Both the position numbers and the translations under genes were made by a program. Below are positions 1 to 8,555 of a stretch of 64,000 nt of DNA, one piece after another. The stretch comes from Hymenobacter oligotrophus (GTDB lineage: Bacteria > Bacteroidota > Bacteroidia > Cytophagales > Hymenobacteraceae). Each line of letters begins with the position of its first letter. Position 1 is the stretch's first letter. A model generated the notes under the pieces. The model was not told the DNA's origin. It did not search any database and was given only the letters and a program-made list of their open reading frames with translations. Location of the stretch: contig NZ_CP032317.1 in assembly GCF_003574965.1 (NCBI RefSeq), forward strand, positions 1,798,001 through 1,862,000, given 5' to 3'.

Positions 1-1410
1 TACGATTTCCGGCGAAGCCACGAACGCGTGGGTGTTCGGGTTGCCGTCGTTACGCTTGGCGAAGTTGCGGTTGAACGAAGTGATGATCGAGTTCTTGCGC
101 TTGGGGTCGTCGGTGTGGCGGGCCCACTGGCCGATGCACGGACCGCAGGCGTTGGCCAGCACCACGCCGCCCATTTGGGCGAAGGTATCGAGCAGGCCGT
201 CGCGCTGCACGGTGTAGCGTACCAGCTCCGAACCCGGCGTTACCGTGAACTCGGCGTTTACCGTCAGGCCTTTGGTTACGGCCTGCTCGGCGATGGAAGC
301 CGCACGGGTGATGTCTTCGTACGACGAGTTGGTGCACGAACCAATCAGGCCTACCTCGAGACGAGCGGGCCAGTTGTGCTCCTTAACGGCCGCCGCAAAC
401 TGCGAAATCGGCCAAGCTGCGTCGGGCGTAAAGGGGCCGTTTACGTGCGGCTCCAGCTCCGAGAGGTTAATCTCGATCAGCTGATCGTAGTACTGAGCCG
501 GGTCGGCCAGCACTTCGTCGTCGGGGCGCAGGTGCTGCGCTACGCCGTTGGCCATGTCGGCAATTTCGGCGCGGCCGGTACCGCTCAGGTAGGTGGCCAT
601 CGACTCGTCGTAGGCGAATACCGAGGTGGTAGCCCCGATTTCGGCGCCCATGTTGCAGATGGTAGCCTTACCCGTGCACGACATGTTCGAAGCGCCTTCG
701 CCGAAGTATTCCACGATAGCGCCGGTGCCGCCTTTTACGGTCAGGATACCCGCTACTTTCAGGATAACGTCTTTGGGCGAAGCCCAGCCCGAAAGCTTGC
801 CGGTCAGCTTCACGCCGATCAGCTTCGGAAACTTCAGCTCCCATGCCATGCCGGCCATTACGTCAACGGCATCGGCACCGCCTACGCCAATGGCAATCAT
901 GCCGAGGCCGCCCGCGTTGGGGGTGTGCGAGTCGGTACCGATCATCATACCGCCGGGGAAGGCGTAGTTTTCGAGCACCACTTGGTGAATGATACCAGCA
1001 CCGGGCTTCCAGAAGCCAATGCCGTACTTGTTCGATACAGAAGCCAGGAAGTCGTACACTTCCTTGTTCTCGTCGTTGGCTACGGCCAGGTCTTCGGCGG
1101 CGCCGTCGCGGGCCTGAATAAGGTGGTCGCAGTGCACGGTGGAGGGCACAGCCGTTTTGTCGCGGCCGGCTTGCATGAACTGCAGCAGGGCCATCTGGGC
1201 GGTGGCGTCCTGCATGGCTACGCGGTCGGGCGCGAAGTCAACGTACGATACGCCACGCTCAAAGCCCTGCGTGGGTGTACCGGCATACAAGTGGGCGTAT
1301 AGGATTTTTTCGGCCAGCGTGAGGGGGCGGCCCACCACGCGGCGGGCAGCTTCTACTCGCTCGCCCAGACCGTTGTACACGGTCTTGATCATGTCCAGGT
1401 CAAACGCCAT
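1..1410 (-). CDS. acn: aconitate hydratase (3' part beyond window)
   Basis: Aconitase interconverts citrate and isocitrate in the TCA cycle in the cytoplasm, using a [4Fe-4S] cluster. The frame is open from an ATG at 1410 to the window edge (470 codons), so the C-terminal swivel domain lies outside. The three cluster cysteines are visible: C359 in [10 protein letters not shown], and C422 and C425 in [10 protein letters not shown]. This numbering closely matches the mitochondrial-type enzyme (358/421/424), as does the [20 protein letters not shown]-type stretch near residue 170. The start is supported by a perfect Bacteroidota promoter about 50 bases upstream (1462-1492). It is transcribed away from the neighbouring thioredoxin-like lipoprotein gene, so it probably has its own transcription unit. 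Identity is near certain; the only gap is the missing C-terminus. Confidence 0.97.
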   Translation of the reverse strand, partial: MAFDLDMIKTVYNGLGERVEAARRVVGRPLTLAEKILYAHLYAGTPTQGFERGVSYVDFAPDRVAMQDATAQMALLQFMQAGRDKTAVPSTVHCDHLIQARDGAAEDLAVANDENKEVYDFLASVSNKYGIGFWKPGAGIIHQVVLENYAFPGGMMIGTDSHTPNAGGLGMIAIGVGGADAVDVMAGMAWELKFPKLIGVKLTGKLSGWASPKDVILKVAGILTVKGGTGAIVEYFGEGASNMSCTGKATICNMGAEIGATTSVFAYDESMATYLSGTGRAEIADMANGVAQHLRPDDEVLADPAQYYDQLIEINLSELEPHVNGPFTPDAAWPISQFAAAVKEHNWPARLEVGLIGSCTNSSYEDITRAASIAEQAVTKGLTVNAEFTVTPGSELVRYTVQRDGLLDTFAQMGGVVLANACGPCIGQWARHTDDPKRKNSIITSFNRNFAKRNDGNPNTHAFVASPEIV

Positions 1411-1461
1411 GGGATATCAGCGGGAAAAGGGTGACAAAACCAAGCCAGATTTGGCAAAGCG

Positions 1462-1492
1462 CAAATATAGGCCCCACCACCCGGCAGACAAA
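1462..1492 (-). promoter_or_regulatory. Bacteroidota-type promoter of the aconitase gene
   Basis: On the minus strand the sequence reads TTTG (1492-1489), 19 nt, TATATTTG (1469-1462), an exact match to the Bacteroidota primary-sigma consensus TTTG / TAnnTTTG. Transcription would start near 1455, leaving a leader of about 45 nt before the ATG at 1410. Confidence 0.75.
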
Positions 1493-1592
1493 CTTTATAT
1501 TCGCCCTCGGGTTGTACGCGGGTTTGGCTGCTACGTTGGGTAGCCAAGTGTACTTTTCAGGGGTTCAGTGGGCCCGTATCTTTTTCTAACAG

Positions 1593-2891
1593 ATGACTTT
1601 TCGTTTCGTTTCGGGCCGCCTGCTGTTGGGCAGCGCCGCCCTGCTGGCGTCGGTGCTGACGGCCTGCAACTCGGGTTCCGACAAAACTGCTGCTGATAGC
1701 GTGGAAAAAACCAGCGCGGCCTCGCCGCTGAAAACCGGCCCCTGGCGCGGCACTTTGAAAACCCAAGGGCAGGAAATTCCTTTCCTGTTTGAGGTGGCCG
1801 AAGAAGGTGGCAAACAGGTGGCTTACCTGATTAACAAAGGCATCAACGGCGAGGAGCGCCTGAAGCTGGATGAAATTAGCACCGCTGGCGACTCGACTTC
1901 TATTAAGCTGCACGTGTTTGATGCAGCCTTGGTGGTGCGCCCCGCAGGCGAAGGCAAACTAATTGGTACGTGGGTGAAGTACGACGCGCCCGAGCCGTAC
2001 CGAGTGCCGTTTGAGGCTACGCAAAGCAACCAACTGTTTGGCGATGCGCAGGGCCAAGCCCAAAACTTTGCGGGCACTTGGGCTACCACGTTCAAGGACG
2101 ACGAAGGCAACACCACGCCTGCGGTGGGCATCTTCAAGCAAAACGGCTCGGAGGTTACAGGCACATTTCTGACTACCACGGGCGACTACCGCTACTTGGC
2201 GGGCCAAGCCGAAGGCAACAGCGTGCGCATGACCACTTTCGACGGCAACCACGGATGGCTATTTACAGCCCAAAAGCAGGCAGATGGTACGCTAAAGGGC
2301 GACTTCTACAGCGGCAAATCGGGCCACGAAACCTGGACGGCTAAGCTAGACCCCAATGCCAAGCTGCCCGACGCCAACGCCCTCACCGGCATGAAGCCCG
2401 GCCAGAAGCGCCTCGACTTCAAATTCCCGAACGTGTACGAAGGCGGCTCTATCTCCCCCACCGACCCCAAGTACAAGGGCAAAGTAGTAGTGGTGCAGGT
2501 GCTCGGCTCGTGGTGCCCCAACTGCATGGACGAAACTAACTTCCTGGCGCCGTGGTACGAGAAGAACAAGCAGCGCGGCGTGGAAATCATCGGCCTAGGT
2601 TTCGAGCGCAGCCCCGACCAGAAGGCAGCCGCCCAAAAGCTGCTGAAAATGAAGGAGCGCCTGAACGTGGGCTACGATTTGGCCGTGGCCGGCATAGCCA
2701 ACAAAGACTCGGCGAGCAAAGCCCTGCCCCAGCTCTCGAAAGTACTGGCCTTCCCCACCACCATCTTCCTGGATAAGAAGGGCGAGGTGCGCAAAATTCA
2801 TACGGGCTTTAGCGGCCCCGGCACCGGCGAGTACTACCAAAAGCAGACCGCGGAGTTCAACAAAACCATCGATCAGCTGCTGGCAGAGTAG
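1593..2891 (+). CDS. TlpA-like thioredoxin-fold lipoprotein
   Basis: This is a 432-aa exported lipoprotein: a hydrophobic signal of about 20 residues ends in the lipobox LTAC with the acylated cysteine at C25. Residues 45-260 are a large beta-rich region of a kind that precedes the redox domain in many Bacteroidota TlpA-like proteins. The C-terminal third is a thioredoxin fold with the active-site motif C308-P-N-C311 inside GSWCPNCMDE and a later cis-proline segment (LAFPTTIFLD). It probably acts as a periplasmic thiol reductant or oxidoreductase anchored to a membrane; the substrate cannot be read from sequence. A weak promoter-like TATCTTTT lies at 1577-1584, only 8 nt before the ATG. The gene stands alone, divergent from aconitase. 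Confidence 0.88.
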   Translation: MTFRFVSGRLLLGSAALLASVLTACNSGSDKTAADSVEKTSAASPLKTGPWRGTLKTQGQEIPFLFEVAEEGGKQVAYLINKGINGEERLKLDEISTAGDSTSIKLHVFDAALVVRPAGEGKLIGTWVKYDAPEPYRVPFEATQSNQLFGDAQGQAQNFAGTWATTFKDDEGNTTPAVGIFKQNGSEVTGTFLTTTGDYRYLAGQAEGNSVRMTTFDGNHGWLFTAQKQADGTLKGDFYSGKSGHETWTAKLDPNAKLPDANALTGMKPGQKRLDFKFPNVYEGGSISPTDPKYKGKVVVVQVLGSWCPNCMDETNFLAPWYEKNKQRGVEIIGLGFERSPDQKAAAQKLLKMKERLNVGYDLAVAGIANKDSASKALPQLSKVLAFPTTIFLDKKGEVRKIHTGFSGPGTGEYYQKQTAEFNKTIDQLLAE

Positions 2892-2892
2892 A

Positions 2893-3150
2893 GGCCTCAC
2901 CCCCCCGGCCCCCTACCTCGCTCCAAGCGCGACATCGTGGAGAGGGGGAGCCAGGCGTCAGCAACGATTTCGTTCAACGATTGCGGCGGCTGCGGCTGGC
3001 GCCTTCGCCGCCGCGCTCTAGGTGTGCTAGCAGATTAGAAGAGAAAGTAGCGGGGCCGCCGAACGAGAGTTCGGCGGCCCCGCAATCGTTGCTGATGTTG
3101 CTGACGCCTGGCTCCCCCTCTCTTCGGGAGAGGGGCCGGGGGGTGAGGCC
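2893..3150. repeat. MITE-like intergenic inverted repeat
   Basis: The whole gap between the stop of the thioredoxin-like gene and the stop of the GNAT gene is an imperfect inverted repeat. Left arm 2893-2968 matches the reverse complement of right arm 3085-3150, with a perfect 26-bp core (2940-2965 against 3097-3122). The left arm has about 20 extra bases (around 2920-2940). Inside the loop sits a separate perfect hairpin with 15-bp arms (3050-3064 and 3069-3083) and a GAGA loop. No ORF of its own is credible. It could be a non-autonomous mobile element or a large bidirectional terminator between convergent genes. Confidence 0.75.
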
Positions 3151-3151
3151 C

Positions 3152-3712
3152 CTAGGTACGGATGCGCTCCAGCAACACAATGAGGCCTTCGTGGTACGTG
3201 GTGCGGACAAACTCCTGAAAGCCGAACTTGCCGGCGAGGCGCAGCGAGGCTTCGTTGTCGGGGTCGATGATGCAGGTAATGCGGTTGGTGGGGAAGTGAG
3301 CATCGGCCCAAGCCAGGGCTGCCTCCAGGGCCTGGCTGGCGTAGCCGCGGCGGTGCACGCGCGGCGACAACACCCAGCCCGCTTCGGGCGTGCCTTTGAT
3401 GGAGGGCGTGAGGTCGCGCTGGTAGTCGAAAAAGCCCACCGCCCCGATGTAGCGGCCGGTGGCTCTTTCCTCAATGGCCCAAGAGCCGTAGCCCAGCATG
3501 GCCCAGTGCCCCAGCTGACCCAGGATGCGGCGCCACACTTCTTCCTCCGTATTGGGCTTGTTGCCTAGGTAGCGGAAGAAATCGGGGTCGGTGTGCATGT
3601 CGGCCGACTCCTGCAAATCATCGAGCTTGGGCCCGCGCAGGATAAGGTCGGCGGTTTCGAGCTGCGGCACCAGGTTTTGCGGCGCGGCGAGCAGGCTTAG
3701 GGGCAGGGTCAT
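3152..3712 (-). CDS. GNAT family N-acetyltransferase (RimJ/RimL-like)
   Basis: A 186-aa acetyl-CoA-dependent N-acetyltransferase of the Acetyltransf_3 type. The N-terminal TADLILRGPKLDDL is the usual first strand of RimJ/RimL-like enzymes. The central GWVLSPRVHRRGYASQAL contains the acetyl-CoA pyrophosphate-binding loop (R-R-G-Y-A), and NEASLRLAGKFGF is the typical helix alpha-4 region. The acceptor (protein N-terminus or small molecule) is unknown. It lies 70 bp downstream of the P450 gene on the same strand and may be cotranscribed with it. The stop codon TAG is inside a CCTAGG palindrome. Confidence 0.9.
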   Translation of the reverse strand: MTLPLSLLAAPQNLVPQLETADLILRGPKLDDLQESADMHTDPDFFRYLGNKPNTEEEVWRRILGQLGHWAMLGYGSWAIEERATGRYIGAVGFFDYQRDLTPSIKGTPEAGWVLSPRVHRRGYASQALEAALAWADAHFPTNRITCIIDPDNEASLRLAGKFGFQEFVRTTYHEGLIVLLERIRT

Positions 3713-3781
3713 GATGAGCAGGCAAAAGGAGAGAACAGGTGAAGTGGCCTAGGTGGCTGGCCGCTGCGGGGCGCGAGGCAC

Positions 3782-5167
3782 CTAGGCGCGCACCCGGAAG
3801 CGCAACGTGATTTCGGCGCGGGGACGCAACGTGATGAGCGGGCGCATGCCGGGTGCGGGCTGCGCTTCCCACTCCACCTCGAAGCGGCGCAGGGTTTCGA
3901 GCAGCACCAACTGCATTTCGGTGAGGGCAAATTGGTTGCCGATGCACAGGCGCGGCCCGCCGCCAAACGGCAGGTAGGCGTAGGCAGGCTGCTCGCGCAG
4001 TTGCTCTTTGCCAAAACGCTCGGGCCGGAAAGCTTCGGGCTCGGGCCACAGCCTGGGCAGGTGGTGCACGCCGTAGATGTACGCCGAAATGAGCGTGCCT
4101 TTGGGCAGCGGCAGCCCGTTATACTCGTCGTCGTTGAGGGCTTGGCGGTCTACAATCCAGGCGGGCGGGTACAGCCGCATGGTTTCCTGAATTACCTGCA
4201 GCGAGTACGGCAGTTGGGGCAAGTCCTGAAAAGTCGGGCGCCGCTCACCTAGGGCAGCAGCCATTTCGGCGCGCAGCTTGGTTACAACCTCCGGGTGCTG
4301 GGCCAGCAAGTACCACAGCCACGACAACGCATTGGCCGAGGTTTCGTGGCCGGCCACGAGCAGGATAATGGCTTCGTCGAGCACCTGCGCCTCCGTCATG
4401 GGTTCGTGGGTGTCTTCGTAGCGCGCATCGAGCAGCATCTGCAGCAGGTCGTCTTTGCCGGCGCCTCCCTCCTGCTGCCGTTGCCTGATGTACTTAAGCA
4501 CCAGCTGGCGCATCTGCGCGGCCAGTTGGTCGTGGTAGCGGAATTGGCCCTTCACGGCCAGCCACGGCTTCAGATAAGGCTGGCGCAGGGTGCGCGTGTA
4601 AAAGGCCTGGATATCGGTAAGCAAGTGCGCCAGCTGCTGCAGTTCGGCCTCGCTCATGCTGGTGCTGAATACCGAGCGCGCAATAACCCGGAAAGCCGTG
4701 GTCGTCATCAGCTCGTGCACGGCCACAGTGGTGGCACCGCCTTGCTGCCGGGCCTGCGCGGCCACGGGTTCCAAGCACTCTTCAATTACCTGCAGCATGG
4801 TTTCGGTGAGGGCCGCAATGCGCTGCCGATGAAACCCCGGCTGAATTAGCCGGCGCTGCTGCAGCCAGTAGCTGCCCTCGGAGGTAAGCAGCCCGTGCCC
4901 TAGGTAGCGCGCCACCCCGTGCGACATCTCCGACTTGGGGTAGTTGCGATGGTTTTTCTGCAGAATGTGCTGAATCAGGCCCGGGTCGCGGGTGAGCAAG
5001 GTGGGCTTGATGCCGCCCATGTGCAGCCCAATGGTGTCGCCCAACTCATCGAGGTACTGCGTGAGGACAGGAATCGGATTTTCGGCCAGCGCCAACGAGT
5101 TGCGAAAAGCCCGCAGGCGAGGCACTTGGGGCAGCGTGGGCGAAGCCGCCGGCGCAGAGGCGTTCAT
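3782..5167 (-). CDS. cytochrome P450
   Basis: A 461-aa soluble cytochrome P450. The oxygen-binding I-helix reads AGHETSANALSW, the K-helix ExxR is in ETMRLYPPAW, and the heme loop is FGGGPRLCIGNQ with the thiolate ligand C408. Full family length, with no N-terminal membrane anchor. A longer reading to 5269 is possible, but the ATG at 5167 (MNASAPAAS) matches the normal length, and upstream codons give a low-complexity run unlike the family. Such heme-thiolate enzymes hydroxylate fatty acids, terpenes or carotenoids in Bacteroidota; the substrate is not predictable here. No ferredoxin or reductase gene is adjacent. The stop TAG falls inside CCTAGG. Confidence 0.95.
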   Translation of the reverse strand: MNASAPAASPTLPQVPRLRAFRNSLALAENPIPVLTQYLDELGDTIGLHMGGIKPTLLTRDPGLIQHILQKNHRNYPKSEMSHGVARYLGHGLLTSEGSYWLQQRRLIQPGFHRQRIAALTETMLQVIEECLEPVAAQARQQGGATTVAVHELMTTTAFRVIARSVFSTSMSEAELQQLAHLLTDIQAFYTRTLRQPYLKPWLAVKGQFRYHDQLAAQMRQLVLKYIRQRQQEGGAGKDDLLQMLLDARYEDTHEPMTEAQVLDEAIILLVAGHETSANALSWLWYLLAQHPEVVTKLRAEMAAALGERRPTFQDLPQLPYSLQVIQETMRLYPPAWIVDRQALNDDEYNGLPLPKGTLISAYIYGVHHLPRLWPEPEAFRPERFGKEQLREQPAYAYLPFGGGPRLCIGNQFALTEMQLVLLETLRRFEVEWEAQPAPGMRPLITLRPRAEITLRFRVRA

Positions 5168-5382
5168 AGCTAAAGGGGCAAAATACAGGCGCTGGGCAAA
5201 AGCGCCCCAAAGTACACCCCGGGCCGCAAGCGGCCAACCGCTGCCTTGGTTTTTGCAGGGTTGCGGCACCTAGGCGGGTTACCTTTTTGCAGGTTCGTGC
5301 GTACCACTAGCGTGGGCTAACCCGCGTTAGCACCCAGGCCGTTCGGCACGCTTCCTTAACCCAAAACCAAACACCTCCCCGT

Positions 5383-5697
5383 ATGTGGATTCAGCAGAAA
5401 GCCAACCAGCCCGCTCCCATTACTGAGTTGCAGGGGCACACCGTGGGGCTCAAGTTCGAGTGCAACGAGTGCCAAACCGAAGTTTTCACGGATCTAATCG
5501 GCATTCCGGCCCCCGACCACCTGGCCAACTCCGTGGAAGACGACGGCCAGTTCGAGAAAGAAGAAATTAAGTGCCCCGGCTGCGACATGGTGCACGAAAT
5601 CACGGTAAAAAGCACCTTCGACGGTGTTACGTTTGATGTATCCGACGTGGCCCCCGACAAAGTAAGCTACCAGATTCCACCGGCCGAACAGCACTAG
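5383..5697 (+). CDS. small zinc-ribbon-like protein, unknown function
   Basis: A 104-aa acidic protein with two CxxC pairs, C27-N-E-C30 and C64-P-G-C67, spaced as in a zinc ribbon, so a bound Zn or Fe is likely. It has no signal peptide or membrane segment. The ATG at 5383 is the only reasonable start. It sits alone between the divergent P450 gene and the convergent polyprenyl synthase gene, separated from the latter by a strong hairpin. I do not recognise a named family. Confidence 0.7.
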   Translation: MWIQQKANQPAPITELQGHTVGLKFECNECQTEVFTDLIGIPAPDHLANSVEDDGQFEKEEIKCPGCDMVHEITVKSTFDGVTFDVSDVAPDKVSYQIPPAEQH

Positions 5698-5724
5698 CCA
5701 TAGGCTCAATTGAGCTGAAAACAA

Positions 5725-5760
5725 ACACCGCCCGAAGCAGCCATTTGCTTCGGGCGGTGT
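5725..5760 (-). terminator. rho-independent terminator of the polyprenyl synthase gene
   Basis: A perfect 15-bp stem (5725-5739 with 5746-5760) with a 6-nt loop. On the minus strand it is followed by a TTTG-TTTT-rich stretch, as expected for the gene ending at 5785. On the plus strand it is not followed by U-rich sequence. Confidence 0.75.
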
Positions 5761-5784
5761 GCGTAGCGGGCGTTATTAGGCGCC

Positions 5785-6774
5785 CTATTTTTCGCGCTCG
5801 ATGGTGTAGTCGATCAGCTGCGCCAACGAGGTACGGGCCGGCGACTCCGGAAAGGTGTTCAGGATTTCGAGGGCCTCGTCGCGGAAGCGCGTCATGCACT
5901 CGATGGCGTAATCCAGGCCGCCCGATTTCTTCACGAACTCGATAACCGACTGCACACGGTCGGAGCGGCCGTCGTTGTTTTGCACGTTGTAAATGATGCG
6001 CCGCTTTTGCAGCCACGAGGCCTCGCGCAGGGCGTGAATAAGCGGCAGCGTCATCTTCTTCTCCTTGATATCGATGCCCACGGGCTTGCCGATTTCGGCG
6101 GTGCCGTAGTCAAACAAGTCGTCCTTGATCTGGAACGCCATGCCCACTTTTTCGCCGAACAGGCGGGCACGCTCCACGGTGGCTTTGTCGGCGCCGGCCG
6201 ACGAAGCGCCCACGGCCGTGCAGGAGGCAATCAGCGAAGCCGTTTTCTGCCGGATGATATCGAAGTACACGTCCTCGGTGATGTCGAGGCGGCGCGCTTT
6301 TTCGATCTGCAGCAGTTCGCCTTCGCTCAGCTCGCGCACGGCATTGTTCACGATCTTGAGCAAGTCAAAATCGTCGTTCTCCAGGGCCAGGGCCATGCCG
6401 CGCGAGAGCAGGTAGTCGCCCACGAGCACGGCAATCTTGTTCTTCCAGAGGGCGTTGATGGAGAAGAAGCCGCGGCGGTAGTTCGAATCATCTACCACGT
6501 CGTCGTGCACCAGCGTGGCCGTGTGCAGCAGCTCGATTAGGGCCGCCCCGCGAAAGGAAGCTTCGGGCAGCGGCGCGGTGGGGTCGGCGCTAACGGTGTG
6601 GGCCGTCAGGAACACGAACATGGGCCGCAGCTGCTTGCCTTTGCGCTTGATGATGTAGCCCATGATTTTATCAAGCAGCATCACCCGCGTTTGCATGGAC
6701 TGGCGGAATTTGGTTTCAAATTCCTGCATTTCGGCCGCTATCGGGGCCTGTATATCGTCCAGCGTATATCTCAT
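5785..6774 (-). CDS. ispB: polyprenyl diphosphate synthase (octaprenyl/heptaprenyl type)
   Basis: A 329-aa trans-isoprenyl diphosphate synthase that elongates farnesyl diphosphate with IPP to make the menaquinone side chain. The first aspartate-rich motif is in LVHDDVVDDS (about residue 90), the second is FQIKDDLFDYG (about residue 220), and the GKQLRPMFVF substrate-binding segment lies near residue 45. The start ATG at 6774 gives the usual family length. Because the window also contains a carotenoid cluster, a geranylgeranyl diphosphate synthase role is an alternative, but the size and N-terminus are closer to long-chain quinone synthases. It ends in a clear terminator and seems monocistronic. 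Confidence 0.88.
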   Translation of the reverse strand: MRYTLDDIQAPIAAEMQEFETKFRQSMQTRVMLLDKIMGYIIKRKGKQLRPMFVFLTAHTVSADPTAPLPEASFRGAALIELLHTATLVHDDVVDDSNYRRGFFSINALWKNKIAVLVGDYLLSRGMALALENDDFDLLKIVNNAVRELSEGELLQIEKARRLDITEDVYFDIIRQKTASLIASCTAVGASSAGADKATVERARLFGEKVGMAFQIKDDLFDYGTAEIGKPVGIDIKEKKMTLPLIHALREASWLQKRRIIYNVQNNDGRSDRVQSVIEFVKKSGGLDYAIECMTRFRDEALEILNTFPESPARTSLAQLIDYTIEREK

Positions 6775-7171
6775 GCGGTGGTTGGGCGCGCAATGATACG
6801 CACGCGGCGGCAGTTTTTAAGCGGAAGGGTCGGGCAGAATACGGCGGAAGCGTAGTTTAAGCCAACAACCACCAACCAACCACCTGCGGTTTAAACCACC
6901 TGACTGCCACCGTTACCGGCGCCCTCAATGGAGGCACCGCGTTGTAAGGTGCTTACTGCCAACGCCCCTGCCGAAAACACCAAGCCTGCCACAACTACCA
7001 ATGGCACCGCAGCTCCGCCCTAGCGGCTGGGCCGGGGCAGCGCTGCAGCTTAGCAGGCGCGGTTTTTTCTGGCTTTTGGCAAAAGCCTATCGGCCGTTTC
7101 TGTTGTTGGTTACGTACCTTCTGCTGTAACCCCTCACTGTCGGGCTTCCGAGCCCCATTGCTTTCTGTGCC
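6775..7171. other. 397-bp gap without a recognisable gene
   Basis: The space between the divergent polyprenyl synthase and hydrolase genes. The only structure I see is a small perfect hairpin (7071-7077 with 7081-7087, 3-nt loop) preceded by a T run. A near-consensus -7 element (TATCATTG on the minus strand, about 6791-6798) could serve the synthase gene. The frames that stay open have no coding character. Confidence 0.5.
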
Positions 7172-8050
7172 ATGCCTGCTGCCGCAACCCTCACCCGCCT
7201 CGATTTTGTACTGACGCCCGCGCATCACGCGCGGCCGTTTGCCGCCGATGCCCGCTTTGTGCCCGACGGTAAACCCAAGCCGGTGGTGGTGTTTGTGCAT
7301 GGCTTCAAAGGCTTCAAAGAGTGGGGCCACTTCAACGTGCTGGCCGATTACTTTGCCCAACGCGGCTTTGTGTTCGTGAAGCTCGATTTATCGCACAACG
7401 GCGTGGTAATTGGCGGCACCGGCGACCTGGAAGACCTCGACGCCTTCGGCCGCAACAACTTCAGCATCGAGCTCGATGATATCGGCTGCCTGCTCGATGC
7501 CCTGCACCACCCCGGCGCTGCCCCCGTTCCGCCCACCGAAATGGACCTAGGGCGCTTGTACCTTGCGGGTCACAGCCGCGGCGGCGGGTTGGTAATGCTG
7601 AAAGGAGCTGAAGACAAACGCGTGAAGGCCGTGGCGGCGTGGGCGCCCATTACCAACGTAAACCCCGGCTGGCCCGAGCCCATGATGCAACAGTGGCAGC
7701 AAGCGGGCGTCATCCACGTCGAAAACGCGCGCACCAAGCAGCAATTGCCGCTGTATTTCCAGATTGTGGAAGATTTCCATACCAACCGCTTGCGCCTCGA
7801 TATTCCGCACAACGTGCGCCGCAAGCTGCGCCAGCCGCTGCTCGTGATTCATGGCGACCAAGACGAGACCTTGCCCGTACAAAAAGCGCACGAGGTGCCC
7901 CGCTGGAAACCCGACACCGAGCTGGTAATATTGCCCGGCGCGGGGCATATGTTTGGCGGCGCGCACCCCTGGGATGCCGAACACCTCCCCGAGCCTGCCC
8001 ACGAAGCCGCCGAACGCACCGTTGCCTTTTTTCAGCGCCAAGCCTCCTAG
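7172..8050 (+). CDS. alpha/beta hydrolase
   Basis: A 292-aa alpha/beta-hydrolase-fold enzyme. The oxyanion strand is VVVFVHGFKGFKEWG, the nucleophile elbow is GHSRGGG (Ser in the G-x-S-x-G motif), and the acid residue is likely the Asp in IHGDQDETLP. The catalytic His is in GAGHMFGG. This set suggests a dienelactone hydrolase/esterase-like serine hydrolase acting in the cytoplasm; no signal peptide is seen. It ends 3 bp before folK, so the two are almost certainly cotranscribed, although no shared pathway is obvious. The TAG stop lies inside CCTAGG. Confidence 0.88.
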   Translation: MPAAATLTRLDFVLTPAHHARPFAADARFVPDGKPKPVVVFVHGFKGFKEWGHFNVLADYFAQRGFVFVKLDLSHNGVVIGGTGDLEDLDAFGRNNFSIELDDIGCLLDALHHPGAAPVPPTEMDLGRLYLAGHSRGGGLVMLKGAEDKRVKAVAAWAPITNVNPGWPEPMMQQWQQAGVIHVENARTKQQLPLYFQIVEDFHTNRLRLDIPHNVRRKLRQPLLVIHGDQDETLPVQKAHEVPRWKPDTELVILPGAGHMFGGAHPWDAEHLPEPAHEAAERTVAFFQRQAS

Positions 8051-8053
8051 GCC

Positions 8054-8554
8054 ATGAACCACAAGCACAACGCCTACCTCCTGCTCGGCTCGAACCTGGG
8101 CGACCGGGTTGCTACCCTGCACCGCGCCCTAGTGGCACTGGCCGCCAAAGCCGGCAAAATTGTGTCGGTATCGGGCGTGTACGAAACCGCCGCCTGGGGC
8201 AACCAAGGCCAGCCCGCTTTCCTGAACCAAGCCATCTTGCTGAACACCGACCTCGGGCCCGAGCAGTTGCTTGATGCCTGCCAGCAAGTGGAGCAGGCGT
8301 TTGGCCGCGAGCGGCTGGAGCCTTGGGGCCCGCGCACCCTCGATGTCGATATCCTTTTCTTCGACGATGTGGTGCTGCACACCGAGCGCCTTACCATCCC
8401 GCACCCGCGCCTGCCCGAACGCATGTTCGTGCTGGCCCCCTTGAGCGACATTGCCACCACCTACGTGCACCCCGAGCTGCACAAAAGCGTAGCCGATTTG
8501 CTTGCCGACTGCCCCGATAAATTGCCCGTGGAGCAGTGGATGGGCGATATGTAA
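8054..8554 (+). CDS. folK: 2-amino-4-hydroxy-6-hydroxymethyldihydropteridine pyrophosphokinase
   Basis: HPPK transfers pyrophosphate from ATP to 6-hydroxymethyl-dihydropterin in folate synthesis. The 166-aa protein has the N-terminal LLLGSNLGDR, the pterin/ATP-binding PWGPRTLDVDILFFDD, and the PHPRLPERMFVLAPL signature, all in family order and spacing. The start ATG at 8054 follows the hydrolase stop by 3 bp. The next gene converges with a 1-bp gap, so there is no room for a separate terminator. Confidence 0.97.
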   Translation: MNHKHNAYLLLGSNLGDRVATLHRALVALAAKAGKIVSVSGVYETAAWGNQGQPAFLNQAILLNTDLGPEQLLDACQQVEQAFGRERLEPWGPRTLDVDILFFDDVVLHTERLTIPHPRLPERMFVLAPLSDIATTYVHPELHKSVADLLADCPDKLPVEQWMGDM

Positions 8555-8555
8555 A

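Noticed and set aside
28-1302. A long plus-strand open frame of 424 codons.
   Set aside because: It is the antisense shadow of aconitase: the minus-strand product has all aconitase motifs, while this frame has a low-complexity Gly/Val/Arg/His composition.
7071-7087. A small hairpin upstream of the alpha/beta hydrolase gene as a possible terminator or riboswitch.
   Set aside because: Only a 7-bp stem, no gene ends here, and no conserved aptamer features are visible.
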